In this document: piece after piece, positions 1 through 12,800 of the stretch
Numbering within the stretch: position 1 is the first letter of the stretch
Layout of the letters: every line of letters begins with the position of its first letter
Assembly: GCF_000003815.2 (NCBI RefSeq)
Contig: NC_049988.1
Coordinates: 1,271,930-1,335,929 of the forward strand
DNA length: 64,000 bases
Reading direction: 5' to 3'
Source: Branchiostoma floridae
Taxonomy: Eukaryota > Chordata > Leptocardii > Amphioxiformes > Branchiostomatidae
Notes under the pieces: model-generated
What the model was told of the DNA's origin: nothing
The model's input: the letters and a program-made list of their open reading frames with translations, nothing else
The model's database searches: none
Translations under genes and position numbers: made by a program

Positions 1-340
1 GATGGGAAAATAATCATTCTCGCCACTGTTAAACGTACGTATCAAAACTAAAAGCAAACTGGCCAATTTTCCCGCGTTTTCTGCCAAGTTACATTTTCTC
101 CAATGAAGCAAAAATATACAGTCTTGGTCGTTTTAAAGACAGATATGAAAAAAAAAATGAAGACAAAAAAACGCATCAAGGTATTGGTCCACTCTACCGT
201 TGTGGTCAATTTCAGGTCATTCGGTCCAGAAACGACGGAGATGATTCGATTTGAAAATTTGACAGGAGAAAGAAGAAACAAAACATTACGAACACAATAT
301 ATTTCACCATACTACGTATGGCTGAAATATAATTACTAGT
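1..340 (+). repeat. Dispersed repeat R1, short copy with terminal hairpin
   Basis: Positions 1-60 match the reverse complement of about 30751-30811, and 103-330 match the reverse complement of about 28160-28390. It is an internally shortened copy of a longer element. The end folds as a hairpin around CCATACTACGTATGG followed by AATATAAT. Other copies are at 888-1850 (interrupted) and 34295-34550 (minus). The class is unclear; the hairpin near one end recalls Helitron termini, but the end bases are not constant. Confidence 0.6.
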
Positions 341-599
341 ACCCGATAACAACTAGGATCAGTCCACTGGCAAGTAACCTACAGGGGTAGATGTATCAAA
401 GAGGCCGGCTAAAAATGTCGGACCTAAAGATGTCTTTCCTTGAATATACCGTATATACCACGTCTCTATTTTTTTAAAAAAAATTTACAGTATATTCATG
501 TGTGCTTCGCATTACCTATCATAAGGTACAGCAGATTTCGCTGACCCCGTAAAACCGGATGGCCGGATCCAAATACCGCGTTATCCATGATCTGTTGCT

Positions 600-727
600 T
601 CTAGTTGCTGATTGGCTGAACGGCCAATTGATTTGCACGCAGTGGGCCGATCAGCTGCTCTCTACATTGAGACGTGCTTCTGGTTGCTGATTGGCTGAAC
701 GGCTAATTGATTTACGCACAGGTGGCC
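600..727 (+). repeat. Two diverged ~50-bp direct repeats
   Basis: The segment TTGCTGATTGGCTGAACGGC occurs twice about 73 bases apart, each followed by a similar AATTGATTT..GCA tail. The rest of 341-887 shows no gene. Confidence 0.7.
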
Positions 728-887
728 AGAAGTTGTACCGATGGACGCGTAAGAGCGTTGAAATTAAGCAGAGAATCCCCCGATAAATCATTCGGAAATG
801 GTTTTTAGACAAAAATGATAACGGGGTCCTGTAAGTAAATATCTCATGCACTATCATGCTAAATTTTGGATACTATGGACTTAATAC

Positions 888-1850
888 CAGGGCACATCAG
901 GCAAAAACATACAGTTTTGGTAAGAAAATCACAAAAGAAGTCAAATAAAATCATTTTAAAGACAGTTTTAAAAAAAAGGAAAAAAAAACGTCTGAAGGTA
1001 TTTAGACCCCGTTCACACTCAAAAAAATGAAGCGGATTCAACGTCGAAGCCGCTTGATCCGGATCGTTTTCTTGAGTGTGAACGCTCCAAGCGGCTTGGA
1101 TTTTCACCGATCCGGCTCGTTTGCAATCCATCCCTGGGAGGTAGTTTGAGACACTTGTGAACAAGCCGCTTGGCTGAAATTGCGAGTGTGAACGCAACGC
1201 GGGATAGATTCTATGCAAATTTCCGATTTGCCCCCTGTTGGAGGTTATATATCCAGGTATCGGGAGCAGGAACACACGCCACACTGACAGGTTTGCTCAC
1301 GTTACTGATTTTTGTGCCCAATGATAATGTCTGGAAAGAAAAAAAAATCGCTGTAGGGTCAAGGCAAGTGGAATGGGAAGCAAACAAAGCTTTTTTTATC
1401 ACGCGAAGAGAGAGGAAACACAGCAAGCTAAAACAAAATCACAAAAAAACAAGCATATCTTTGAACAGCTTTCTCTCTGGATCATGATATAAGACTATTA
1501 AGAGTGGGTTTGAGAAAACCTACAAACAATGTTGTAAAAAAGTACCTGAAGTCCAGGTACGGAATTGTGTGCGATTAATCGGATTGTCTGAAATGAGTGT
1601 GAACGTAATTTTTTTGAAGCGGCTTGCACGTTCAAGCGGCTTCGACGTTGAAGCCGCTTCATTTTTTTGAGTGTGAACGGGGTCTTAGAATCTCTACCTC
1701 TGTGCCAAATTCAGGTCATTCGGTCCAGGAACGACGGAGATGACGCGTTTTGAAGATTTGGCAGGAGAAAGAATGAAGAAACATTACGAACACAAAATAT
1801 TTCACCATACGGTCCATAACTATGGTATGGCTGAAATATAATAAAGTAAA
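888..1850 (+). repeat. R1 repeat copy interrupted by a MITE
   Basis: The flanks 888-1004 and 1688-1850 together align with the uninterrupted R1 copy at about 110-330, including the segment TCAGGTCATTCGGTCCAG and the terminal hairpin. The 680-bp MITE at 1005-1684 splits them. Confidence 0.65.
1005..1684. mobile_element. Harbinger-like MITE with ~52-bp terminal inverted repeats
   Basis: The ends GACCCCGTTCACACTC and GAGTGTGAACGGGGTC are inverted; the match runs about 52 bases with one or two mismatches. TTA lies directly outside both ends (1002-1004 and 1685-1687), the target duplication of PIF/Harbinger elements. Internal copies of the GCCGCTTGA/GAGTGTGAACG modules are present and no transposase is seen, so it is non-autonomous. 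Confidence 0.8.
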
Positions 1851-1989
1851 CTGGAGAGAGAGGGAGAGAAAGAGAGTGAGACAGATAAAGACAGAAAGAG
1901 GGACAGAGGGAATATTAGATATACGTAGGAACGGTCGGTTTGTGTAACGTTACGTTACAGTTGTACCTGGGAATGTATTTTTGTCAAGG

Positions 1990-2562
1990 CAGTGTGTGTG
2001 TGTGTGTGTGTGTGTGTATGCATGTGTGTGTGTGTGTGTGTATGTGTGTGTGTATGTGTGTGTATATGTGTGTGTGTNNNNNNNNNNNNNNNNNNNNNNN
2101 NNNNNNNNNNNNNNNNNNNNNNNNNNNNNNNNNNNNNNNNNNNNNNNNNNNNNNNNNNNNNNNNNNNNNNNNNNNNNACGCGGTCCCGTAGGACTGTGCA
2201 TTTTCCTGTGTGTATATGTGTGTGTGTGTGTATGTGTATGTGTGTGTGTATGTGTGTGTTTATGTGTGTGTATGTGTGTGATATATATATGTGTGCGTGT
2301 GTGCGTATGTGTATTTGTATGTGTGTGTGTGTGTGTGTCTGTGTATGTGTGTGTATGTGTGTGTATGTGAGTGTGTGCGTGTATGTGTATGTATGTGTGT
2401 GTGTGTGTATGTGTATGTGTGTGTGTGTTTGTATGTGTGTGTATGCGAGTGAGCGTGTGTGTGTGTGTATGTGTGTGTGTTTGTGTGAGTGTGTGTGTGT
2501 TTGTGTGAGTGTGTGTGTGTATGTGTACGTATGTGTGTGTGTGTGTGTGTGTGTGTATGTGA
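1990..2562. repeat. (TG)n microsatellite interrupted by a 100-N gap
   Basis: Long imperfect TG/TGTATG tract on both sides of the gap 2078-2177. Long His-Thr or Cys-Val frames across it are artefacts of the dinucleotide repeat. Confidence 0.95.
2078..2177. other. Assembly gap of exactly 100 N
   Basis: Run of 100 N inside the TG repeat. The round size suggests a placeholder of unknown true length. Confidence 0.99.
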
Positions 2563-3447
2563 CGTACCTCAAACATTCTCGCAGTGCTCGCATACAAGAC
2601 AAAATCCCCATGGGCAATGTTTTCTGCACGCCTGATGAAAAAATTAAAACAATTTCTTCGCGTTAAGGTTAAGCAAACAAATCAAGAATTTAGGTAAATC
2701 AACGTGCTGGCCGACGTGTTGACTAAATGCATTCGCGTTATTTACATCAGAATTGTAGATCGCAATACTCACAACATTTAATTGTAAATGTATTCTCTAC
2801 AATGGACCAGTCAATCAATCTGGCATTCACTTCAGTCCATCAAGCACGCACACTGTATATAAACATCTATTGGGATTTTCTGCAAAGATTTACATTTTTC
2901 ATGTATCCTCCGTTCTTTTGTTGTCAGGTGTGTATTTAATCTATTTCTCATAATGTTTCAATGTAATCTGCTACATGCATTGTTATTCATTTTCAACGTT
3001 AGATACAACTTGAATGGGCCACCTGAACAATAATTCGGTACTACGGGGATTATATTTTCTAAAGTAATGGTGATGATTTATAACGCTTACGATCCGTCGA
3101 ATGTTGTAATGTGTGGATCTCCTGTAGAAGTACATCGGCCTTCCCTGGCATCTTCCACTCGGACCTGTGGTGTTGACATTGATACTAATCGTGTCTGATA
3201 TATTTCAATGCTGTTACTTGTCATTATTCTTATTTCTTAGCATCGACAAAATACATCACAGTAGGAATCCGCAGCAAGAACAGAAAAAGTGTATTTCATG
3301 CCTTGTAAGGCTCCTCTTTAGTTTGCTCATCGTTGACTTTTTATTTTAGTGCGATCTCATTCGCCGGAATTCAATGTTAAAAATACGGCGATAATATATA
3401 ATACCAAACAATATGGTATATAAGAGAGTAAAGAGTGTACAATGTAC
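2563..3447. other. Noncoding stretch beyond the last VWDE-like exon
   Basis: I looked for a VWD-type exon on the minus strand and saw none. No repeat family was recognised here either. Confidence 0.5.
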
Positions 3448-3843
3448 CTGTATCCTGGCTTCCGGCGTGTAACCATTGAAAAGATGCGGCACAAAGTGCA
3501 ATGATCGTGGTGGGTGTGGAAAGGCCAACAGATTAGTAGGCGTTCCAAAAGTAATTGTCATTGTTTTAGTGGGGTTGGTCTTTCCTTGATCTTTTATGGC
3601 TCTCATTGTTATCGTTTCTCCATCAGCACGCTGAGTGACATCGCTCCATTTTTTAGCACGTATTGTAAGTGAACATGATTGAGACGCTACTCCATCTTCT
3701 CCCAACCAAAACGGAATTTCAATTGTGCAAGTGTCGTGTGTGTCAGAAGTGGACCAACAGGTGAAAGGCACAGTGGAGTAGTATGTAAGCTCGTAGAAAG
3801 ACTCATTTGCTTGTGGAAGATTGATGAGATGATGAGCGTCAAT
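3448..3843 (-). CDS. VWDE-like exon: cysteine-containing domain before VWD
   Basis: Phase 0-0, 132 codons. It shows STVPFTCWST..TCTIEIPFWLG, SCSLTIRAKKW, VTQRADGETITMRAI and FNGYTPEARIQ, in the order seen in VWDE just before the VWD domain. The donor is gtacat. No further exon was recognised between here and position 1. Confidence 0.82.
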
Positions 3844-6800
3844 CTGAAAATGAAATTTAAAAACAATATTAAGGAAATGAGCAGAAACTGTTCCGCAAGC
3901 CCAGGTTGACATATATCTAGTTGTCTGGTGGCCTTTTTTTCTAAACATTTTTTATGATAGTATTTCCATAGTTGCGACAACCAATACAAGTTAGTGCTTG
4001 TCCGGAATTCACAACGGAAAGTTCAACCAGCAGTGTTCTGTCTTTTCGCCGTTGTCTTGTTTTAGCATTTGATATACTGCTCTACTTGCCAACTCTTTAC
4101 TGATGAATATTAGTGGGTGATAAGTACATCTATCTTATGCTGCATATTTACAGCTTACTTACAAATCCTTATAGCATCATATACAAAACGCGTAAGGGCT
4201 ATGGCATTTTAAAAGTGTTACCTTAATTCCTGCCCATTTTGGTTCACTTGATATCCAGTCAGTCTTTTCCGCTTTGCTATTCCAGTTAGCACGCACTGCA
4301 CAGGTAATCTAAGAAAAATCAATAATTTGATTGTATCAATGTATAATACGTTAACCCTTTTCGGACCGGTCGACACGACTTTTCGGGTCAATCCTGGACG
4401 GAGTGTGTGTGTGTATGTGGGGGGATATTGAGGCCCATGTTGCAGTTTCTCTTTGCGTTTCCGTCTCCGGGTTTGGTGCTGGCGGTGGTGGCGTTTGATC
4501 TGCTGGTGGCTCTCATGGTTATTGTTTCTCCATCAGCACGCTGAGTGACATCGCTCCATTCCTTAACGACTTTCTGACAGTGGGACTTAAGAAAGACTCC
4601 TTTCTGACAGTGGTTTCCTTACGAAAGACTCCTACACATTCTTCTGGCAAGGGAAAGGTATGGAAGAAACTAGGGAAAACGGAGTCGGCTTTGCCGTTAG
4701 GAATACTATGCTGCACATGATAGATTGATGTCCCTGCTAAATTGACGTAAAGCAGAAACAAACCGGGAGACAGCAATTTACGCGCGTCAGCAGAAAAACA
4801 AGCAATTTCAGAAATATAAACCGTTATCTGGATAGCATAGTTTCGCTGCCGTTTTGTGTGAAACATGTGACATTTAACGAAGCTGCTGGCGTCATTATTG
4901 GTGACCTTGAATTTTACAACACTTGTTTACGGCGTTATCAATTACCCCATGTCCCTATCAGTGCGACTCGACATACGGTCAAACATGGTATTTAAATCGC
5001 TTAAAAAACGAATGCAAATCAACTCTTTCAAGACTTGAATTATCGGCAACTAATATCTCCAGATTTGTGTTTGAAGGATTTTTGGAATATGGAGGGAATT
5101 TTGAATTACGGGTCTTTCTTTGAGTCTGAAAAAAATAGTTTTTCGACCTTATCTTGGCCTTAAAATAGTTGTTTGAAGAAGAACTTAAAAAAATCCCTAA
5201 GACATAAAGTTTGATTTTACAGTCATTATACACATGATATGAAATATTTAGATTTAAGGTCAAATTTAGAACCAATTTAACCCTATCTAGACCAGGCTTT
5301 TTTGGGATTCCTGGGACCAGGGGGGGGGGCTCTTTTGACCCCCCCCTTCGTATTTTCAAAACGGCTTAGGTTACGACCACCAAATTTGGAGGAGATAATG
5401 TACTAGGAAAGTTTTATATATTCTGTAATTTTGGTATCCTTATGACGTAATGTGACGTAATTATGACGTCATAATGTCATAGTTTGGGCTAAAATCGTCA
5501 AAATATGAAATTTCCGCTATATTTAAATGTATTAAGCAAAATGATGACAATAAAGCTTATCTTATTGGTGTCTAAGTCTGCCAAGTCTTATGTTGCCAAT
5601 TACGACGACACTGACGTCTATATTTGTCCGCCATCTTGGATCGACAACCGTGAATTTTCTAAAATACGACTTTTTCCACATATAACCCCAAAACCCACTA
5701 GAAATGGACTGAAAATGATCAAGTGATTGTGTTTTGTAAGAAAATAAAAGATTTGGACGGTATTTGAGTAAAAATTACATGTATTTATCGTTGAAAATGA
5801 CATTGTCCGCCATCTTAGATTTTGACCCATGACGTCATCAAATTAGCATAAATTATGAATATTTAAACAAAAATATAATTTAAAATTACACAGGATGTTA
5901 ATGAAATAAATAAACAAGTTAGATCTAGCAATAAAACCGTGAAATCCCATAATTCAAACTGAAATTAGTAAATTTGGGAAAATATGCCTGTCAGAAACCC
6001 GTTGCCATGGCAACACGAAAAATCACAAACTAAAACTTTTTCGCAGAATTGTTGCCAACAATATTTCAGGAAAATTTAACACCAATTTTGGTAGTCCGCA
6101 CGTCGTTCGCCAGTTATATGACGTCAAAGTTGTCGCGGGCACTTTTAGCCCCCCCCCCCCGGTCTACATAGGGTTAAATAGGATATCTGCTTTTTTGGCC
6201 ACTGAACACCCTTTCTAAACCAACCAACTAGGCATATTTCAGAAAACATTTAGACAAAATTGTGCAGCACAAGTTATATTTGAGGTATACACACTGCTAA
6301 TTTTCATTTGATTCTAGCAAGACACGTGCGAGGGGTTGTTTTCAAACTATCACGATCTTGTAGAAGATGTTTCAGTCACCGTTAGCCATCCGCGGGGACC
6401 GCGCGGGAGCCCCGGTAACCCGATACTCTGCGTTTGAATGGAAACTTTGGGGCCAAATTTGACCATCGTGAACACTCACGGAACTAACCAGCTTTCATGA
6501 CTGTGCTCTTTGAAGCCCTGTACAATGCCTGTGCTAATTTTGAAACGCCGCATCACTGCCCACTGTCCATCTTGCAATACCCTGTCAAAACATTTTTTGT
6601 AGGTGAGGGGTCATCCAAGATGGCTGCCTCCAGCTCAGAGAAAAAGAATCCATTCTCATCCTCTGTTGGGGAAATCCTGGGAAGATCACAACCAGCACTG
6701 ATGAGTAAAATAGTTAGGGCTTAAGCGATTTTATCTTTCTTTTTTTTGTTTGTTTTCGTTTTGCTAGATAGACATATATACAGTAGCGCCCCCTCCCACT

Positions 6801-9800
6801 TTATCTTACTTTGAGTTCATCGACTTTTACCTAATTTGTCCGACTATACCGTGACCCCACCCGCCTGAACATCAACCTTGGAGAAGAGATAGGCACCACC
6901 AAGGAGTAAACTCCCTGTTGCGTCAGTATGACGGTCCACAAAGGGAAGAAACGCCTTCCAGTCTGACCTAAAGCTACGTCGCCTGCGATTAAAAACAACC
7001 GAGCCGACGGCACGAATACTACTGCTGTTAAGAAGCTACAACTGCGCAGGAAAATTTGGGATAGTAACTTGGAATGTTAGAACATTTAATGCTGAAAGCA
7101 AGCTACAGCAAATAAGTATAGATGAAGGTCATTAAGTCTACTACAGTGGACATGAAAGCTCCCATGTATATGAAACTACAGTAATGGTTCACAAACAGGC
7201 ACAATGATGTAGTTATTACCTTTGCCAGAATAGCCATTCTGGCAAAGGTTATATTTTCGGTTCGGTTGTGTGATTTTCCCCCGCTTGTGAGTAGCTTAAC
7301 TCCAGAAGACTGCGACGGATGCGGCTGATATTTGGTGGGTAGGTAGGGGTCTGGAGAAAGAAGGGGGAGTTCGATAATGGGCCCCCTAGCGGCTTGCTAA
7401 GGTACTGCAACGGACCCTGCATGCTTGATATCTCGCGTATTGGACTTGCTGCGGTCGTGATTTTTGAGTGGTAGGGACCCCTTAAAGCAGAGAGTGACTG
7501 CTGTGAGTTTGGGCTCCCTAGTGGCTTTCGTGGAAGTGCAGGCGCCGGTTTACTTGGAAAATTTTGCCCATGGACAGCATAACTCGAGAAGACTTCGACG
7601 GACGATGATGATATTTGGTGGGTGGGTAGGGGTCTGGAAAACGGAGGTCAAGTTCGATGACGGCCCCCTAGCGGCTTCCCTTGGTACTGCAGCGCAACTC
7701 CCGGGTGTGTTTTTTCATATTCTAAACATGATATGGTCACGACTTTTTGGTGTTAGATAGCTCTTGTGCTCAGGAGATGATGACATAAGTTTGGGCCCCC
7801 TAGCAGCTAGTTTAGGGATAGCCGGGGTATTCTTGTCAAAGACTTCTGAAGCATTACAACCCCCGAGCCTGGTTTGGTTGATTCCACCAGTTGGAGCTGT
7901 CAATCACTTAATGGATGTTGAGGTGCCCTAAGGTCAGGTACCAGCTGGAGCAGACAGAGTCAAGCAAGTTTGTTTTGGGGCAGGAGATATTTGAAAACAC
8001 AGATTTTTGTGGATACTGGTAGGGCATGCATGGATTAACTTGAAGGTTTTGTCGGTCTGCAAGCAACTGTGTATAACTTAACTGACAGGTAAGATTGACA
8101 TGTAAGGTATTGAAACGATAAGAGAGGAAAGGATAGTTTGATACTACTGATTCTAGTTTGAATTGTAGGGTGTCTCTAAAGTTTCCATAGACTCTAGGTA
8201 GTACAGTGAATTGCGATACAGTGTAGTTTAGATTTGAGTTGCATTTGTTTATCTTATTCAATGTGGAATATTGCAGTTCTTAAACAGTTCTGTATAGTAT
8301 ATTGATTTTCTCAGAGGCAATTGTAATTTGATGCTGTAGGGGCAATACTTATTGTACTGTGCCAAGCAATGTTAGGGTAATCTACTTTTTGCACGTCTAT
8401 GTTGTCCTAAAGTTACAAAACCTTTTGTTAAGCTCTGCTTAAGTCAGGTAGATCCCTAGTGGTCTTTTGCTCCTGGAAGTTGCAGGCAGTTAAGATATAC
8501 ATGAAACTAATTCAGACTCTTTTATGTACCCTCTACTATCATATCCCTCCCTACCTGCTCAAAAACACACATATAATCACTTCCCAAAACTTCAGGCCCC
8601 TATACCCTACAATTATAACACAGTTAGCACCACTACCATCCTCTGCATAAGCGCTCACATACTACAATCATATAACCTCAAATGTACTGACAAACACATT
8701 GCCAAATACATACACCACCCTACCTAACAAACCTAGCACATTTGGCAAAGGTATGTGTTTTACAAACTCTAGTTGTGTATAAACCTGTCTCGAGTCGCTT
8801 GATGTCACTACCTCTCAGTGCCAAACCATTTAACATTACAATAGTTCAGGCATACGCGCCAACAAGTGATGCCACCGTTAAGGACTTGGATAACTTCCAC
8901 AATGACCTCACAGCTCATACAGAGAATCCCTAAAAGCGACATAACTATACTGTTAGAGGACTTTAATGCCAAGATAGGGACTGATGCCGATACGGACTAG
9001 CCAGGAACAGTGGGTAAACACGGGATCGGCAAAACAATTGACAATGGACTACGTCTATTAGAGTTTGCTAGGCGTCACGGCTTAGCCATAGCAAACACAT
9101 TTCCTGCACCTGGCACTCGCCCGATGGTTGGACCCACAATATATTCTGGTAGGGAAGAGGCACTTCTACAGCCTAAACCTAGCAAGTACCCGTAATTTTC
9201 CAGGTCACAGAATTGTGACGAAAAGGGGGAAAAGAAAATAGTCAGATTCAAATCCCGACATGAAAACAGAGAGTATCAAAAAGTAAAGAGCGAAGTTAAC
9301 CAGGCAATCAAAGACGCTAAGGGGCAGTGAATCCAACAGGAATGCAGAAAAATAAAGCAGGAAGCAATACTGCAAATTAGGCATTCCAAACGTAGAAGAC
9401 ACTTACAAAGAACAGTCAAAAATGAATTACATGCATAAAAGATCCTGATGGAAACCTGCTAAGTCCTACGTTACATTACCTAGGGTGTCCGCGCGGTGTC
9501 TAACCGATATAGGCCCCGGCCGGGCTCTAAAGCCGGGTAGACATCGGCTCACGTAGTCACAAATCATTTTTTTCTTCACGCGTCCTGTTAAAGGTCCCGA
9601 GGGGCTCCGGTGGGGATTCCGGCGGCTTTCGTGCAATAGTCGTATGCCTTGATCCTTTATCGGTCGATTTCCGGCAGGCACCCGTAAGCTGCCCTGGAGA
9701 TGTCCCGGGATACCCCGTATGGGTCTGGTGGGCACGTGCCGCACGCTCGTCACCGTTGCTTGTTTTTGTTGCTTCTTTGTCCTTGAAGAAGATAGACTAG

Positions 9801-12800
9801 CAGAACGGCAGTGACAGAGAAGAAGATCGTGGCGGGTTCAACTCTGTTTTTTTTTATTTTTTTATTTTTATTGCAACATTAATACAATACAAAAACATAG
9901 TGGTGCCCCTACTCAAGCACACAGGCTTATATTAAAGACACCACTAGACAAAATAACCACACAACTTAGGACAAAAAGATGAAACGGGCACGGGAACGCC
10001 TAATTCTGAAAAGAAACGGACGGATAAACTTATGTTACCAATAGTAAATGGTAAGGATGGACAAAAAAGCAATAATTAAATAGTTTTGTTTCGGATAAGT
10101 ATGATTGAGTTATGGAGAGAATTTGGGAATTTATATCAGATGTCAGTAAAGCCGATCCTTTGAAGATTGGCCGTGAACATACCTATCACCGCCCTATATT
10201 GATCAATGGTTACCGACATGGCATTTCATTCATTCCCGACAGACAAACTTGAAATGATAGTTCCTCTGTTCTGAAATAGGCGATCCCGTATGTACATACT
10301 TAAACAAAAAAGAAGAGACAGAATATATACAAAGACATAATACAAGTAGAGATATACGCGTAATCACAAGTACGCATAGTACGTTTAGGTCCTCAAGACA
10401 GCTAATCTTCTTCTTCACACCGTCGACGAGGCAGAAGATCCGGCCGTCGAAGGACCAGGACGTCCCTAGCTTCGCCCGCGTCTCTCAGAGTAACTGGGCA
10501 TTCTCCCGTGTAAGGTGCTCGGTGATGTACATGCCCGATCCCTTCAGCTTAGACTTGACCGTGAAGATTTTATTACGGGTGCTTTAGGACACAAACTTGA
10601 TAACAATCGGTGGTTTCCTTCCGCTGTTGGATTCCTTGCGTCCTGGGAGAGGATGAGCACGGTCAATCTCACTCTCAGAAAGGGTGACGCCCAGCTTGTT
10701 CTTGGCTAAGTCGAGGACGACGCTGACTGAGTCGGAATCAGATGTAGTAGCTCCGTGCAGTAGAAGACAGTTGCGCCGCGAGTATTGCTCCAGCTCATTG
10801 AGACGCCTGGAATGTTGATGGATTGAAACAGCTGCCTCCTCTACTTTGTTCTAAAGGTGTGCGACCGTCGACTTAATTACCGCTTGCTCTTCGGTGAATT
10901 TTCCAAACTGTTGCTTTAAACCTTGAATCTCGGATTTCAGCGGATCCAGGAGAGTTGCCTCAATTGCGTCTAGCAGTAGTTTGTGTCTAAGTTAAAAAGA
11001 ACCAGGGCCCCGCCCGAAACCAAAAATAACCCGGCAGCCGCTGGGAGACGCACAGGACCCCGACCGGAAGTGCTAGAAATAGCCCGTAAATTACGCGCCC
11101 GGGTCCCTATGTGGAAATGTGATCATGGCCCAAGTTGTCCTGTTTGATGACTGAGGGACCCCGTCAGCGGCCCTGGCGGTGTTCCGAGATGACACAACGG
11201 ATGCAATAGTTTGTAATGTAAGAAGGTTGGGCCTGTACCTTCGGAGAGCCGGGCGGATACCGGGGGGGACTGTAGGGGAGCCTGCCGATGTATTCGCGAT
11301 TAGTTGACGCCTTGCATTTGGCGTACTTTCCTGCCCAGGCCCAGTTGATTTAAACCCCAACTTAGAATCAAGCGGGGCTCCGCCCGAGCCGCAAAATAGC
11401 CCGGCAGCCGCCGGGGGTCTCCCGGGGCCCCGCCCGAAAGTGCAACAAATCAGTCCCTAACATACCCGGCCGGACCCCTTTGTGGAAATGTGACGTTAGC
11501 ATAACAGCTAAAACAGAAATAGTAAAACGCTGAAAAGAATACTGTCAAAAACTGTACAATTTTCAGCTGACAGCAGAAGAAGGTGTACTACAAGAGTTAA
11601 AGTCTCACACCTGTCAGGTTCAAGAAGAAGAGGAACTATATATTCTCGAATCGAAAGTAACGGTAGCCATCAAAGCCTTAAAACAAGGAAAATCTCAAGG
11701 AATAGACAATGTTCCCGCAGAGGTACTGAAAGCAGCCGGTGAACTAGTTGTAAAAGTGTACACTCAAATCTGTAACAATGTTTTCAAAACTTGGTGGCCA
11801 GAGGCCTGGGCAATCTCTATAGTCATTCCTCTTCCTACGAGAGGCAACCTAAAGAAGTACCAAAACTATCGCACCATAAGCTTGATATCACACCCAAGCA
11901 AAATCCTCGTGAAGTCATTCTGAACTGGCTCAAACCCCAAGCTGAGCAAATCCTTGCTGAAGAACAAGCGGGTTTCAGAAAAGACCAGTGATGACTTTGT
12001 GGACTACAAAACAAAAGTTACCTTAAGCAAATATGTAAAGTTACTTACACGTCTAAGTGGACTTAACCATTTTCGTACATTTGCCAAAAAGATTTGATTT
12101 TTTAAGTTATGGCCGTTGTTGGCATCCATCTGTAAGTAGACAGTAACTCGCCGTCTGACCGGCATGCAGGTGACTTTTTAAGGTAAGGAGGCGTGTGCAC
12201 TTCCTTCTCCACCCACTCGTCCACTGGCGCACTAACACGATGGTAAAATTTGGCCCCAAAATTTCCAGACTTCTATTTGGGGATTTAGAACACGAATCGG
12301 GTTCGATCTGACGTGATCGAACAGAACGGGCGTTCTATTGGGGGTCATCCGCAGGTTGTTACAGTAAACACGCAGAAAAAGCCATTGTTTTCCTGGGTGC
12401 TGTGCGTCAAAAGAAAAACATTTTCAGAAAAATAAACTATTATCTGGTAAGCTTAGTGGAACATAGTCTGTACCAGACTCCGGATCGCTGGAAAAATCGT
12501 AGAAATGGAACAAATCAGAGGAGTAAGCCGGCCAGAGGAATATAATCGGCCAGGGAACAACACGCGATCGTCGGATCCCTGGCCGGTTATATTCCTCTCT
12601 ATTTGTTCCATTTCTACGATTTTCCAGCGATCCGGAGTCTGGTAGAGACTAAGTGGAACATGTCACATGCAACAAGGCTGCTGGCGTCATTATTGGTGAC
12701 CTTGAAGGTTACTAAACTTTGGTATTTAAATCGCTTACAAATTAACTCTTTCACAACTAATGTCTCCAGATTTGTGTCTTAGTGATTTGTGGAATATGGA

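Noticed and set aside
336-340. CTAGT after a hairpin as a Helitron 3' end
   Set aside because: Other R1 copies keep the hairpin but not the CTRR end, so the assignment is not supported.
859-1487. Overlapping frames of 71-141 codons
   Set aside because: They lie across the Harbinger-like MITE and the R1 repeat, with no domain or splice support.
1940-2666. Long Cys-Val and Thr-His rich frames on both strands
   Set aside because: They are translations of the (TG)n tract and run through the N gap.
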